Shown piece after piece: positions 33,680 to 45,139 of a DNA stretch of 64,000 bases. The position numbers and the translations under genes are program-made. The notes under the pieces were generated by a model. The model ran no database searches. It saw nothing but the letters and a program-made list of their open reading frames with translations, and had not been told where the DNA came from. Source of the stretch: Paralithodes platypus (lineage: Eukaryota; Arthropoda; Malacostraca; Decapoda; Lithodidae); assembly GCA_032716605.1 (NCBI GenBank), contig CM064509.1, forward strand, positions 51,670,136-51,734,135, in the 5' to 3' direction. Each line of letters begins with the position of its first letter. Position 1 is the stretch's first letter.

Positions 33680-35209
33680 TTAGCTGCCCGAGCTCGGGTG
33701 ACAACACATTGGTTGTGTCTGGCACCGCTCGACCCACTCTTGCTCTTCCCTACTCACGTCGGCCGGCCTCTCGGCAACGACTAAGGGTAGAACCTCAGAA
33801 GCGGGCATTGCAAAGTCGTTGCCGAGAAGAAGGTCGACGCCCTCCACTGGCAGTTTCTCCACAATCCCGACATCCAATTCACGTGCCACACCATCCACCT
33901 CCAACTCCAACCGCACCAGCGGGTATGACCGAGTTGCATTAATACCCTGCACCACCACCACCTGAGCCGCGTTTATAGCGTAGCCAGTCAAGTTTTTCAT
34001 CAGAGTCTGGGAAGCACCTGTATCACGCAAGACCTCTACTCCATGCTTGCGCCCCGCCCACATCACGCAACCCCGCCCTCTATGGTCGCAAAAAACATCC
34101 TGAGCAGGGTTCGAGCATCCCAGGTGCTTCTGCATTGGCTGTGCCTCAGCCTCTGACGAACTGCCCCGGGCAAACTCAGATGACTTCGGAGACACACCAA
34201 TGTTGCAGGCCAAAGACACAGCTGCTGTAGATGGTTTGCTAGGACAGACTCTTGCAAAGTGCCCCTTTTTATGACAATGATAACACTCCAACTCCCCTTT
34301 GGGCTTCCCTTGGTACTGGGAAGGGCCCGGCCCCTTCTTAAATGGGACGGTGCTAGTCTTGTGGTCAGTCTTGGTATCATGGCTCTTGTACTTGTTTGCA
34401 TAAGGTATATCACTAACTCGGGGGGGTGGGGTGTCACGCCCCTTGTTACCTGCCTCACTACGCTGGGCAGACCCGCACCCACGAATTAGTGATAGCCGGA
34501 GGTCAGCCATCTCAGCTGCCTCCTGTAGAGTTTTTGGTTGCTTTTCTTTAAGGTTTAACGTCAGGTCGCCGCCCGTGCATTTGAAAAACTGCTGTAAAAG
34601 CACCAACTGTTTAATGTCGTCAAATGTAGTAGCTTTCTCCGACCTCAGCCAATTCCCAAAAGCATCGGACAGCTCCCGGGCATGCTCCAAAAAGGTGCTC
34701 TCCCGACCCTTGGTAACACCCCGGAACTTCAACCTGTACGTCTCTGGTTGTAGTTCGTATGCTCTCAGGACAGCCTCCTTGAGTTCCTCATAGATAATAC
34801 AAGACTCTATAGGCAACACATCATAGGCTTTAAGACCCTTGCCTATTAATCTAGAGGATACAAGTGCTGCCCATTTATTCTCTGGCCACTGGTGTTCCTG
34901 GCACTTCTTCTCAAAGCGTGTGAAAAATTCTGTTACACCACTCTCATCAAACACCGGAACCAGTTTCAATAAGTGCGAGAGAGACTGCTCATGAACACGG
35001 TTACCAGCCCCAAGTCGCTGTCCCGTTGTCTCTACTCGCGACTTCTCTACATCCATGTCGGCACAGTACTTAGTCGACTCAGCTTGGATTTTTGCTAGCT
35101 CTATTTGCTGCTGAAGCTCACCTGCCCTTTGTTGCTGGTGACTTTTTCTCTCTTCTATCTTGGCTAATTCTATTTGCTGCTGAATCTTAGCTAATTCGAG
35201 CTGATACAC
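33680..35209 (-). CDS. Gypsy gag-protease
   Basis: About 509 residues. The N-terminal third is a Gln/Glu-rich coiled coil (repeated LAKIQQQIELAKI). A capsid-like region follows (LLKLVPVFDESGVTEFFTRF, SRLIGKGLKAYDVL, FRGVTKGRESTFLEHARELS), then a CCHC knuckle CYHCHKKGHFARVC near residue 310 and an aspartic protease with DTGASQTLM (active-site DTGA) and VDLLLGNDF. The frame opens at GTG (35209), but open sequence in the same frame continues upstream (PPQGLTPELVYQLELAK), so the true start is earlier. The N-terminal extension is broken (see 35210-35678). It makes the particle core; the protease matures it. Confidence 0.9.
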   Translation of the reverse strand: MYQLELAKIQQQIELAKIEERKSHQQQRAGELQQQIELAKIQAESTKYCADMDVEKSRVETTGQRLGAGNRVHEQSLSHLLKLVPVFDESGVTEFFTRFEKKCQEHQWPENKWAALVSSRLIGKGLKAYDVLPIESCIIYEELKEAVLRAYELQPETYRLKFRGVTKGRESTFLEHARELSDAFGNWLRSEKATTFDDIKQLVLLQQFFKCTGGDLTLNLKEKQPKTLQEAAEMADLRLSLIRGCGSAQRSEAGNKGRDTPPPRVSDIPYANKYKSHDTKTDHKTSTVPFKKGPGPSQYQGKPKGELECYHCHKKGHFARVCPSKPSTAAVSLACNIGVSPKSSEFARGSSSEAEAQPMQKHLGCSNPAQDVFCDHRGRGCVMWAGRKHGVEVLRDTGASQTLMKNLTGYAINAAQVVVVQGINATRSYPLVRLELEVDGVARELDVGIVEKLPVEGVDLLLGNDFAMPASEVLPLVVAERPADVSREEQEWVERCQTQPMCCHPSSGS

Positions 35210-35678
35210 TAATTCTGGAGTTAACCCTTGAGGAGGTGAAGATGTACAATGTTTGAAATTACCGGTGGTCCCCCCAGGGGCAACCCACCCTGCCAGTCAC
35301 CACCCAACTGCGGAAGCGTACCCGGGGTCGGCAAACTACTGGGATGGCTGGGAGTCGAGTGTAGGGGAAGCATGGCCGAAGGGCTCTGAGCACTCAACCC
35401 ATCTCGCTCACCAGTCACCCTGCCCAGACACACGTTATCAAGTTATCCTTGGTCATGCTGCTAGTAACCGCATGACCGATAGCTGTGGCCAGGCATTGAA
35501 GACCGTACCGATCCATACCCTCCAACCGCTCGGCAGTAACAGGCCATTGCAAAAATATCCTAGCATCCTCCTCACAGTTCACCCGATTAACCCTTTCATC
35601 ATACTGTTGTTCCTCAGTCTCGACATTACGTACTGTGTCTCCATTCTCCTCTGAACCGGTATAAGACATGATGCTCAC
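35210..35678 (-). pseudogene. Gag N-terminal extension, out of frame
   Basis: A frame starting near 35666 (MSYTGSEENGDTVRNVETEE) and containing LQWPVTAERLEGMDRYGLQC ends at 35415. A Pro/Ser/Gly-rich linker follows in a different frame, then the main gag frame. The arrangement suggests an N-terminal gag region damaged by one or more indels, but no intact relative is present here to prove it. Confidence 0.5.
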
Positions 35679-35867
35679 AAAAATTTCTCACCACAATATT
35701 CAGAAAAGAAGTACCCCAAACTCTTATGTAGCACTATTCACTTGCCAAAAATGTCTGAAGACTCTCAAGTGCTATACTACTTTGCCAAAACAAAATTAAC
35801 GTGCCCACTATATTCCTCAATAAAACAAATGACCACAACAATCCTGCAATTATCTCTTAGTTCACAA

Positions 35868-35887
35868 GATCCTGAGCTAGGTCGCCA
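35868..35887 (-). promoter_or_regulatory. Primer-binding site
   Basis: Minus-strand TGGCGACCTAGCTCAGGATC, 2 nt inside the 5' LTR. TGGCGACC would pair with a tRNA 3' end GGTCGCCA; the tRNA identity was not determined. Confidence 0.6.
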
Positions 35888-35889
35888 TT

Positions 35890-38258
35890 TGTTATGATCC
35901 AGGTTCTCAAAGACACAGGGCTCTTCAACATTGGACTAGATAATGGCAAAATGCAACAACGGTAACACTAGATCCAACCCCTGCCTTAAACACTGGAAAA
36001 CAAAACACCATTACCGCCCTGAGTCGTGCCTGGACAACGAGGTATCTTATGACTCGGTAACTGGTGCACACACACTAGGCTGACGCTCGATGAAACAGCC
36101 TATTCTCAAACAGTAAAAGATTACTCGATTAGGTTACACAAAGAAAAGATAGTTAACGTGATTAATTAACGTTACGGTAGATACTCAAATAACTGGCACT
36201 CCTGTATTAAAGAAAGTGCAATGCTAGTCCTGCAACATCAACTGGAAACTTCTGAAATAAATCTGATGCTGGGAAGATGTTCGTAAAGAATCTTGAACAA
36301 TTATAATGCAGAATACGGGTCACAATAAATGCTAGAACATATAGTAATAATAGGCAGGCGAATAATAAAGACTGCGCAAAGGTAGTAATCCTCGACAACT
36401 AAAGAAATGCTTCGTGACACAACGCAACAGCCTACTCGGGTTGTGCAACTCAACAACAACCTCGGCTCAAAAGTGCAGTGAATAATAATGTTGCATACAT
36501 ATAATAATGGGGCTTATCTCTAACCAGTGTCTGCTCAGTTAATAAAGTCTAGCTGGGGTATCAAGGCAGGGCAACAATGGGCGAGCATGCGGCTCGTAGC
36601 CTAACGTAGTCCGAAGGTGGTATAATGAAGATTACGTTATATGACGGGGATGCTCTCTTGATAAATCTAGGTCTCTAGTACCTAGTTCTATCCTGGCGAT
36701 CCCTCAGAAGTCAACACAAAGAGGCAGCACTATGTTGTGAGGGATAGGCTATGGCCCTCTCACACCACAATGCTGTGCTCGCAAAGTAAACCCACCCGAA
36801 GACAACTTAGGCTCCCACAGTACCTGTCGATGTCGTGCAGGGCTTAGCTAACACTGCACACATCGGAGACAACGACACAGTAACCTTACCCCCAGTCTAG
36901 CTTTAGATAACCAAGCAGAATCACTCAACACCTTGCCAGGGAGACATATACCGGTATACAACCTTCCCGAGTGAGGACACACACGGAAAAGTCCGTCTCT
37001 CCAACCCCTCAATAAAGCATAATACCTCCTTAACCCGTTGAGCCCCGGCTAGTTATAATATTTTGTTCACCCCAGTCCCAAGCCATTTTCACTTATTTTT
37101 TTTGTTTGCTAAAATGGAAGACAAGGATGAGAAATGAAAAAAAAAAAATCACCCCGAAATTTTTTTGTTTTTGGGGGGGGGGGGCTCAAAAAAATGTGTT
37201 GAGCCAAAATGGAAGAGAATGGTGAGAAATGAAGACAAAAATAAAAAAAACTCATTTCGGTCATTTGGGGGGCGGGGGGGGGGGGGTTTCAATAGTTCGT
37301 GTCCCCCGCATGACCACCCGCCCGGGAGCACTAGGGTAAAAACTGAGTATGGCATTGTACGGCATACATCCTAAGGAGTGTCTCACATAAATCTCAAGCC
37401 TCTAGCTCCCATACAACCGGAGTAATGAAGGTTCAAAGTGGCGGTGAACTAAGGGTGTAAACTATCCCCACTAAGCCCACCACCACCAGCCGCGCGGCTG
37501 TCTCGGCCCGCTCACACCTACTGGCCCGGCTCCCACACACACTACGGTACCTCCCCCTCCTATTCTCCCGCCATTTCCTACCTTACGAGCCACGTAAGTG
37601 TTTTTTATATGTCGGACGCACGTGATGCGTCGCTGGGAGTTGGTGATCAAACACTGCCGACGCAACACGTGCGACGCTGGGTCTCACCGGGTTAATCTAA
37701 TACATGGAAATATCTGAGAGCTTCGCGTACAATACGACTGGCCGACGGTGAACGTCTATGCTGAAACCAGAAGGGATGTTGAGTTTAATAAAGATTAGAG
37801 AATGAGAAAGGAGAAGTCGAGAGAGAGGAATAGTATGCAAAGTGGCGAGTATGGGGGACAGAATTGCAAAGGATGTAGACGATACGCGTGTCAGGCAAGC
37901 TCTGAGCTGGTAAAGAACATGCGGCCGCGATGGGCAGGGACTAGTTGACCACCCGGCCGCCAACGCCGTCAGCGCCCAAGCGAGCCGGGCCACAGCTCAC
38001 CCCGCTGCCAGGTGTACTCCCTCACCCTCTCTCGCTCGCCTCCCACACAAGCAACATTTATATTATAGCGAATATAAAATATAAGGCGCGGTCACAGACC
38101 AAAACAAAGACCATTTCTAGACTGTCTGTGGCAACACGACACTAATAAAATAAAGCAGATCATTCTAGGACAACTGTAGCCCATCCCCCCATCCTGGCGA
38201 GCGCTAGCGAGCTGCAATGCCCCACGCAACCATTCTGTTAATGCCGGGAGGCGTCACA
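35890..38258 (-). repeat. 5' LTR (right), 1,707 bp plus a 662-bp insertion
   Basis: The limits mirror the left LTR. Subtracting the MITE and one TTAA (662 bp) from 2,369 bp gives exactly 1,707 bp, the left LTR length. Confidence 0.95.
37034..37691. mobile_element. 658-bp TTAA-flanked MITE in the right LTR (P2)
   Basis: TTAA copies lie at 37030-37033 and 37692-37695. The left LTR shows a single TTAA at the same point, giving a direct before/after comparison. Ends are CCCGTTGAGCCCCGG and, inverted, CCCGGTGAGACCCAGC. Two short homopolymer-rich tracts (G runs near 37175 and 37270) flank a repeated AAAATGGAAG...GATGAGAAATGAA block (37110 and 37205). No transposase. TTAA plus a CCC terminus indicates piggyBac-type mobilisation. 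This is a different family from P1. Confidence 0.93.
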
Positions 38259-38685
38259 GCCTGCATTCCATTTTGTTCTCTCAGTCTAAAGCAAAACAAA
38301 TCTTGGTTTACTCACGCTTGTTCTACTGCTGTCCGTAATTATGATGAAGTATTTAAACGGTACCGTCGTCTTCAAACTCACAAATCTCGTATTTTCTATG
38401 TTTCTGCCCGGAATCAAGCCAAATCTGTTCTTCAACTTGCCAAAAACTTTTTCATCATTAACAAATGTTCTGAACTTTCCAACTGTAGCTCTTCCCAAGC
38501 TTTCTGGCATCTAGCCAAAACAATTCTTCAACAATTTTACTTCCTTGTCTTTCGCTCCTCTTTTCCACTCTGACGGCACTACTGTCACATCTTCCTATGA
38601 CAAGGCTGGACTCTTCATTCCAACTTTTGCTAAAAACGCCACCTTGGACGATTCCGGTGTTATTTCTCCCTTTTCACTCCTCTCT

Positions 38686-38835
38686 CTCTTCTATCTATCT
38701 ATCTACTGACAAACGACATGATTTCTGAAGGGGTGGACACGAATGAATCGCCCCCATTCACATCTGTCCCCAGTCATTCGATGCCCCTGCTCCCATTCAA
38801 CACCACTTTCACATATATATTTCTTAACTTTATCC
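38686..38835 (-). mobile_element. RTE 3'-end scrap (RTE-4) inside LINE J2
   Basis: CTATCTATCTATCTACTGAC followed by GAAGGGGTGGACACGAATGAATCGCCCCCAT and CCCAGTCATTCGATGCCCCT matches the RTE-1 3' end (25408-25530). LINE J2 resumes afterwards at CTTATGCCTAGTATTCTAAT. Confidence 0.85.
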
Positions 38836-39765
38836 TCTCTCTTACTTATGCCTAGTATTCTAATCTATTCAAAGGATGTACTTTCTGCTCTGCCCGTGCT
38901 AACTACTAAGAAGGCGTAAGGACCAGATGGTGTTCCTCCTGTTGTACTCAAAATCTGTTCTTCCGTGCTGACCTCCTGCCTCTTTTGTTTTTGTCTTTCC
39001 TCTACTTTTTTCCCAGCTTGTGGAGTTTGCTCTCATTCAATCTGTCCCAAAGAAGGATGACCCCTCTCAACCCTCAAACTATCGTCCAATTGCTCTCATT
39101 TCTTGTATCTAAAAAGTGTTTTAATCTATTCTTAATTCAAGATTTCTTAAGCATTAATTTTGTCTTCTCGCAATCTACTTTTAGATCACCAATATGGTTT
39201 CTATTGGTGATATCCTTTCTTATCTTACTAACTATTGGTGATCATCCTTTAGGGACTTTGATGAGACCTTTTGTATTGCGCTAGCGACTAGACAATTCGA
39301 AAGCCTTTGATAAAGTCTGGCACCAATCTCTATTTTCCAAACTATCCTCCTTGGTTTCTATCTCTTTATTTTTTCTTTATCTCAAATTTCCTTTCTTGCC
39401 CTTCCATAGCTGCGATTGTGGACGGCCATCATTCATTTCCTCAACCTATCAATTCCGATGTTCCTCAGGGGTCTGTCCTGTCTTCAGTTCTCTTTCTAAT
39501 ATTCATTAATGATCTCCTCAACTGAACTTCTAGTCCTATCCACTTCTATGCTTATGATTCTACCTTAGACTATTCAACCAGTTTTCTACAACCAATCACC
39601 ACACAAGTTCTCCAATATTCACATGGTGAGACCATATAGGACGCCTATCTTCTGATCTATCAACTATTTCTGGTTGGGGAAAAAAGCTTGTTGTTACTTT
39701 CAATGCTTCCAAACCCAGTTTCTCCATTTATCTACCTGTCATGATCTTCCACATGCCAGTACTAT

Positions 39766-42700
39766 TGTGGACATAAGTCCTGCTACACCTGCCTGGCAGA
39801 GAACCGCGAATTGTGTTGGTAACATTGCCGCTCCCCCCCACCCCCTACTACTTTGTACTCCACCCTCTCTCAGCCAAGCGCCTCCTTCCCCCTCTACAAC
39901 TGTCTTTCTTGTTTCATGTCTATAAGCCCCTCCCCCTGGGTTAGTTTCCAGCAATAACCTCTCTCCCTTCTGTCTCTCTATTTTTCCCTTTCATCGAATC
40001 ATTGCCTTTTTATGCATGTTTTCCAAAGTTTCTTCCTATCATGAAATATCATATCGTTAAATTATCATTACGTTACATAGTTCATGCTCATACTAGCCAT
40101 TATATATGTTTTGCCGGGCTATAGTAATTACAGCTCGTGATATTGTCTTTACTAAAATCCAGATATGGACTCATAGACCGTAAATAATCTCAACAGGAAC
40201 TCCCCGAACACGTTCCTAATATCACAATAAGTATTCAACTAGGTACTACAGAACTCAATGACAACACACAGGAGAGTTATACACACAAGTTTATTCAAAG
40301 CATAGAAGTATATCTTCATAAATGGGCTTGGTTTATATGGATAATTCAGGCTATAATCTTACCTTAATAATTATGGGAATTATAAGGTAATAGGCGAATG
40401 TATCACAGCAGAATAGACCAAGATAAAATAAATATTAATTCAGTGCTGGTAATAAACAAACAGGAAATATGCAATTAAATAAACACGTGACCTATAGTAT
40501 CAACCCTTAATAATAATAATGATGCCGGTCGAGTGTCTTACGTCAATGAAACAACAATAAAGATAAAGATTAATATTCTCGATATATAAGAGAATGAATG
40601 AATTGAGAGTAAAACAAATACACACGCAGTGAGCGAGATGTACTAGGGGGGGGGAGGGGGGCCGCGCTTGAGCTAGGTAGGCCTCCTCAGGTAAACGCGA
40701 TCTTTAATCAGCTAGCATGTCAGGTCAATAACTTTACTGCGCGGTTGGAAAATACAATTCTGGTTTGTGTAAATATGAACTTATTCTCAGAGATATTTCA
40801 ATGAAACTGGGATTAAGGTATTGCTTATTTACTTTCACAATTTATTATGTATGTAACTCAAGTTAGGTAATTTATGAATTGAACTGTATATTCACTTCAA
40901 TCGTACGTAAGCAATAATTACGAACTCGGTCGAGGAATTCAGATTTAAAGTTAATAATATAATTATAACTGAATTAAGGAAAAATTAATATTAACTGGAT
41001 ATAATGACAAAGTCTAAATAATCAAAGGTGATTAATTAGTCATCAAATGTCCTGGCAACGCTTAAAATGGTATTAGCGTAGGAAAATAAATTAATAAGAT
41101 ATTACTTATGTTAACAGTGACGCACAAGACGAAGTTGTACTATGAAAATACTCAGAAGGGTATTAACAAGAGATTTGAACAGGTTAACAGAGTCTTATGA
41201 AGAATTCACCTTGACAAGTGGTGTATTCGAGATGAAGGAAGATTTAGATAAAAGACTCTATGCAATGCTAGAATTCCTAGATCATAAGAATCAAAATTAT
41301 CTACATCAATACTCGCATGAACGAAGATACTAATTCACACAATAATCACAACAACAATTAAGTAATCGTATGAGAAATGGGGGACTTGAAAAGTATATAA
41401 CTGGGGTAATGATAAGCTTTACACTGGGATAAATTAAATATGAAATTGGGCGTAGGTTCTAGGTAATTAGTTATGAATTAAGAAGGGGGATCGAGACACG
41501 AAATACACATCGACCTCAACTTACAACATACAACACAGAATACATATATAAGGAAAATCTGTGAGTACGTGGCGTGATAAATGAATGAACACAATTATAT
41601 AACGTATGCGTATGACGTTCTAGAGGATATTTAAACAGGAGTAATATAGGAATTTGAACACTGGTCTTAGACAAGAATTACTATTAATTTCAGAAGGATT
41701 AACAGGTACGCGAATACAAGATCTTGGGCACAGATATGTTTATAATCACACGCTTACACGATTCACATATTTTAACCTATACCTCGACAACAATAATCAC
41801 AACTCCGATATACAGAGACACTAGCAAGCTTGGAGGGTAGTGAGAGAGCAGGGCTGGCCGACGTAGAGCGTAGGTTCTAGGCAGCACCTCAAGTGGGTAG
41901 GGTGTCACTTGGGCAGTACTTCGCGTTCCAGACGTCAGAGGGCACCACAGGTCGAACATTTTCACTTGCAGGGGGCAGGGCTGGGGCAAGCTTTAGCTGT
42001 GGTTAGCTGTCCTGTCCTTTTCAGGCTAAGTACAGTACCGCAGTGGAGGTTTGCATACTTTTCTCCTAAATCTTTGAAGCAATATCTGACTTAATTCTTG
42101 ACTCTCGTTTATACAGTCTCGTGGCAATAGGGGTATTGTGAATTCGTTGTGATGGAGTTGTGAGGTTAAATACTAATAGTAGACATGGCTGGGTAATAGA
42201 TATAGGTGCACTTATATACTAGGTAACATATTTGTATCATATAGAGTCTTTATTTTTCCTATTCTGTGAGAATTCTTACTTCTTAGGATTACATCCTCCT
42301 CCAGACTCTTAGACATATTGATGTATTGCTGGCCTATTATTGCTTCTTGTCTGGAGGTTATTGGATCTACTGGACCGACCCGCATAACTGGTACTCCTGT
42401 TCAGGTCCATTTGTATCTGTAGGCTTCTGGTCGCTGGTGTTCAACTTGCATAAACATTGCTTCATCATAGTGTAGATCTGGTGAAGGAAGGAATGCTGGC
42501 CTGTCATTGGCTGGTGTCGTTTGAAGGCAGGGCTGTGGTTGGCTGATGCAGTTTCCCATGCTCATAACTGCTTCTTGGCATGAAAGAAAACGAGGGCTTC
42601 TGGGTGATAGGGGTGGCTCCAACATTTTCTTACTTCTTCGTTGCTTCCTTGTGATGGGTTTGTCTGCCTGACCCAGCTGCAGACTGGCAATTCTGCAACT

Positions 42701-43353
42701 GGTTGTTGCATGTAGTGGTAGCAACCCCGTCATTTCAATATAAAAATACTAGCACAATATATAGATTTATCATCCATTCGAAGATGGAAGTTTATTAAAC
42801 ATATATGTATTTAAGTCGGATACAATTGTTATTTGAATTTACTTTTGCATTCTCATATTTCAATTCAGTTATAATTATATAAGCCCATATAACCCACTAT
42901 CTTGAGTAAGGATGGATTTCATATTTGAACTATCTTTGAAAAGTTGACAGAATGAATACATACACCATATGAGGAGGAGCACTTTATTGAGAACATTTCG
43001 CAGTGACCTGAAGAAGCTACCTGCGAAACGTTGTCATATGGTGTTTATCATTCATGTCTATATATTATTAAAAGAGATCACTGACACACACGTATAATAG
43101 GTTCCTTGATTCACTTAATTGAATATCAAAAGTTATAAAATTTGGTTACGTGTGCATTTGCCTGTCAACCCACCTCCCCCTTAACTACAGTACACGCATA
43201 CTTATCTAATCATGTTTAGTAACTAGTGGACTTAAACATATACGGCCACAGACATTAAATGTGATTCACATTACACATGCTTGCATGTTATTAAATTACT
43301 TGAGGATATTTGGCGTCTTTCAACTGCCTCAGCGAGTGCTGCTCCCTCCGAGA
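39766..43353. other. Unassigned 3.6-kb region
   Basis: AT-rich, with short frames lacking domains. GGGGGGGAGGGGGGCCGCGC occurs near 40648. The segment from about 41860 to 42740 is more GC-balanced and repeat-like (GGGGCAGGGCTGGGGCAAGC, CTGGTCGCTGGTGTTCAAC). Near 43000, GTGACCTGAAGAAGCTACCT followed by GCGAAACGTTG resembles the 3' ends of Penelope-like elements. A long solo LTR is possible, but no convincing duplication or partner was found. Confidence 0.4.
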
Positions 43354-43357
43354 TTAA

Positions 43358-43485
43358 CTCCTTCCATACCGGGGTTGTGCTAAGTTATATATTAGTTATA
43401 TTTGGACAGTTTTGTGCAGCTAAGAAAATATCTGTGGTATTTAGAAGAGTTTATTGACCTACAGTAGTATGAAGCCCTTTTAATG
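43358..43485. mobile_element. Degenerate P1-family MITE (P5)
   Basis: TTAA (43354-43357) precedes CTCCTTCCATACCGGGGT. The interior ATATTTGGACAGTTTTGTGC and AAGAAAATATCTGTGGTA matches the reverse complement of the P1 interior. The far end is not identifiable. Confidence 0.65.
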
Positions 43486-43729
43486 TTAACACTTCCTTCA
43501 TTAACTGAATGAAAACGTATACTTAAAGCGATAGTCCATTCACTCGAACCATATGCATGTGGCCCCTAACCGGTGCATGTTTCGATGCTCATGATTCACC
43601 TTATTATTATAGCTCACAGGCCCGAAAGAGTCTCAGAGCTGATAAATTCGTCATTATTATGTTTATTCTTCCTTGTTTATTCATTAAATTCAATATGTTT
43701 TATTAAGTTTAATAATTAATTAATATGTA

Positions 43730-44741
43730 TGAGCATGTATGAGGGTGCAAAGGCGGCAGTATGTGTGAAGAGTGAGCAGAGCGAGTTCTTTGACCTGAAT
43801 GTTGGTTTGAAACAGGGGTGTGTGATGTCCCCGTGGTTGTTTACTGTATATATGGATGGAGTCATGAAAGAAATACTATCAAGAGCAGTGGATGTTGGTG
43901 TATCGCTGAAAAGGGAGGGAATTGAGTGGAAGCTACCTATACTGCTGTTTGTGGATGATACAGTTCTGATGAGTGATAATGAATGGGAGTTGCAGGGTCT
44001 GATAAATGAGTTTGGAACAGTGTGCGAAAAACGGAATTTGAAGGTAAATGCGGGGAAGAGCAAGGTAATGGTCTTCGAAAGGGGTGAAGTCACAGAGTGT
44101 GAGGTGAAGCTGAACGGTCAGGCTATGGAGATTGTCAACTCTTTTAAGTATCTGGGCAGTGTGTTGAGTAAAGATGGGACTATGGATGAAGAAGTGCGGG
44201 AGAGGGTACAACAGGGGAAGAGGGTTGTAGGAACGCTAAAAGCAGTAACAAGAAATAGGGTGGTCAGTATGGAAGTGAAGAAGTCCTTGCATGACAGTGT
44301 GGTAATCCCGACACTGACTTACGGAAGCGAAGCATGGACGTTGGTTGAGAGACTCAGACCAAGAGTGAGAGCAGTGGAAATGAATTACTTAAGGAGTGCG
44401 TGCGGAGTTACATGGAGGGATAGACAGACTAATGAGGAAGTAAGAAGGAGGTGTGGTGTGAGGTAGATGTGCTGGAAAGTGTGAAAAGGAACAACTTGAG
44501 ATGGTTCGGCCATATGGAACGTATGGAAAGCGAGAGAATGACTAAGAGGGTGTACGAGAGCGAGGTGGAGGGACAGAGAGGGAGAGGTAGACCGAATGAG
44601 AGGTGGAAGGATGGAGTGAGGAAGTACATGATCGAAGGCGGTGATGGTTGGGGGAAGGGGCGTCGACTGACTGGGGACAGAGGTGCATGGGGGCGGTTCG
44701 TTCATGGCCACCCCTTCGGAGATCACGGCGTCAGGCAATAG
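43730..44741 (+). pseudogene. RTE reverse transcriptase C-terminal half
   Basis: Contains NVGLKQGCVMSPWLF, then LPILLFVDDTVLMSD (catalytic DD), FKYLGSVLSKDGTMDEEVRE, TYGSEAWTL and, after a frame change, RWFGHMERMESERMTKRVYE and GHPFGDHGVRQ. A single base is missing at about 44458-44462 relative to RTE-1 (GGTGTGGTGTGAGGTAG versus GGTGTGGTGTGGAGGTAG), giving a premature stop at 44464-44466. The endonuclease and first half of RT are absent. Confidence 0.92.
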
Positions 44742-44755
44742 ATAGATAGATAGAT
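43730..44755 (+). mobile_element. RTE LINE copy, 5'-truncated (RTE-2)
   Basis: Starts inside RT at SMYEGAKAAV and runs to the (TAGA)n end (CAATAGATAGATAGATAGA, 44737-44755). It is nearly identical to the RTE-1 counterpart in the shared region. Confidence 0.93.
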
Positions 44756-45139
44756 TAATTAATATTCTACAGTGCTATCCGAATCTTAAGAGTCATAGAA
44801 TATCACATACAACACATTAATAACTTATATACTACAAAGTAAACCCAAGTCAGAGGTTAAGACTGACTGACTCGGCCCACACGACTTAACCAATCACAGA
44901 CGTTGCTTTACTTATTACATATTTCAAATAGACAGTGACGAGATTTCATCCCTTGGTTGTGCTTACTTTATTATATCTACGTTTGTATGTGTTCCATGTA
45001 ATACTTTATAGCACATGAGGTTCGGATATCGCTGTAGATTATCACATTATAATTATCATTTGCATTACTTAAACTTATCATTATTGTTCCATATTCATTA
45101 ATAAAACAATTAAACTAGATTGTTGTTATGTGAATTAGG
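44756..45139. other. No gene seen
   Basis: AT-rich spacer between RTE-2 and LINE J4. Confidence 0.5.

Larger units (their letters stand above)
28375..38258 (-). mobile_element. Gypsy LTR retrotransposon with integrase before RT (Gmr1-like)
   Basis: A 9.9-kb element on the minus strand. Each LTR starts TGTGACGCC and ends GGATC(G/A)TAACA. A primer-binding-site-like TGGCGACCTAGCTCAGGATC lies 2 bp inside the 5' LTR, and a CTTGAGGGGGG polypurine tract abuts the 3' LTR. Coding order is gag (CCHC), protease, integrase, RT, RNase H. In ordinary Ty3/Gypsy elements integrase comes last; the order here is that of the Gmr1 group. The LTRs differ at about 18 positions by eye out of 1,707 (about 1%), so insertion is recent. 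Few coding lesions: gag N-terminus, one integrase His, one frameshift in RNase H. Confidence 0.95.
27620..39765 (+). mobile_element. Jockey-like LINE split by the Gypsy element (J2)
   Basis: The 5' portion (27620-28374) encodes the endonuclease: FKAKGGCCVYVHNKLTC-like start, then SLGDFNAHHRQRLSS near 27945-27985, [12 protein letters not shown] near 28090 and [15 protein letters not shown] near 28160-28195. The element resumes after the Gypsy insertion at 38263 with SKQNKSWFTHACSTAVRN, AKSVLQLAKNFFIINKCSEL, then decayed RT (SAVVDGHHSFPQPINSDVPQ near 39420-39450 and SVLFLIFINDLLN near 39490-39525). It is lost near 39765. A short RTE 3' piece (38686-38835) interrupts the second half. Multiple frameshifts. 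Confidence 0.9.

Noticed and set aside
40106..42732. Solo LTR of another retrotransposon
   Set aside because: TG/CA-like ends can be chosen, but no matching target duplication or second copy is visible.
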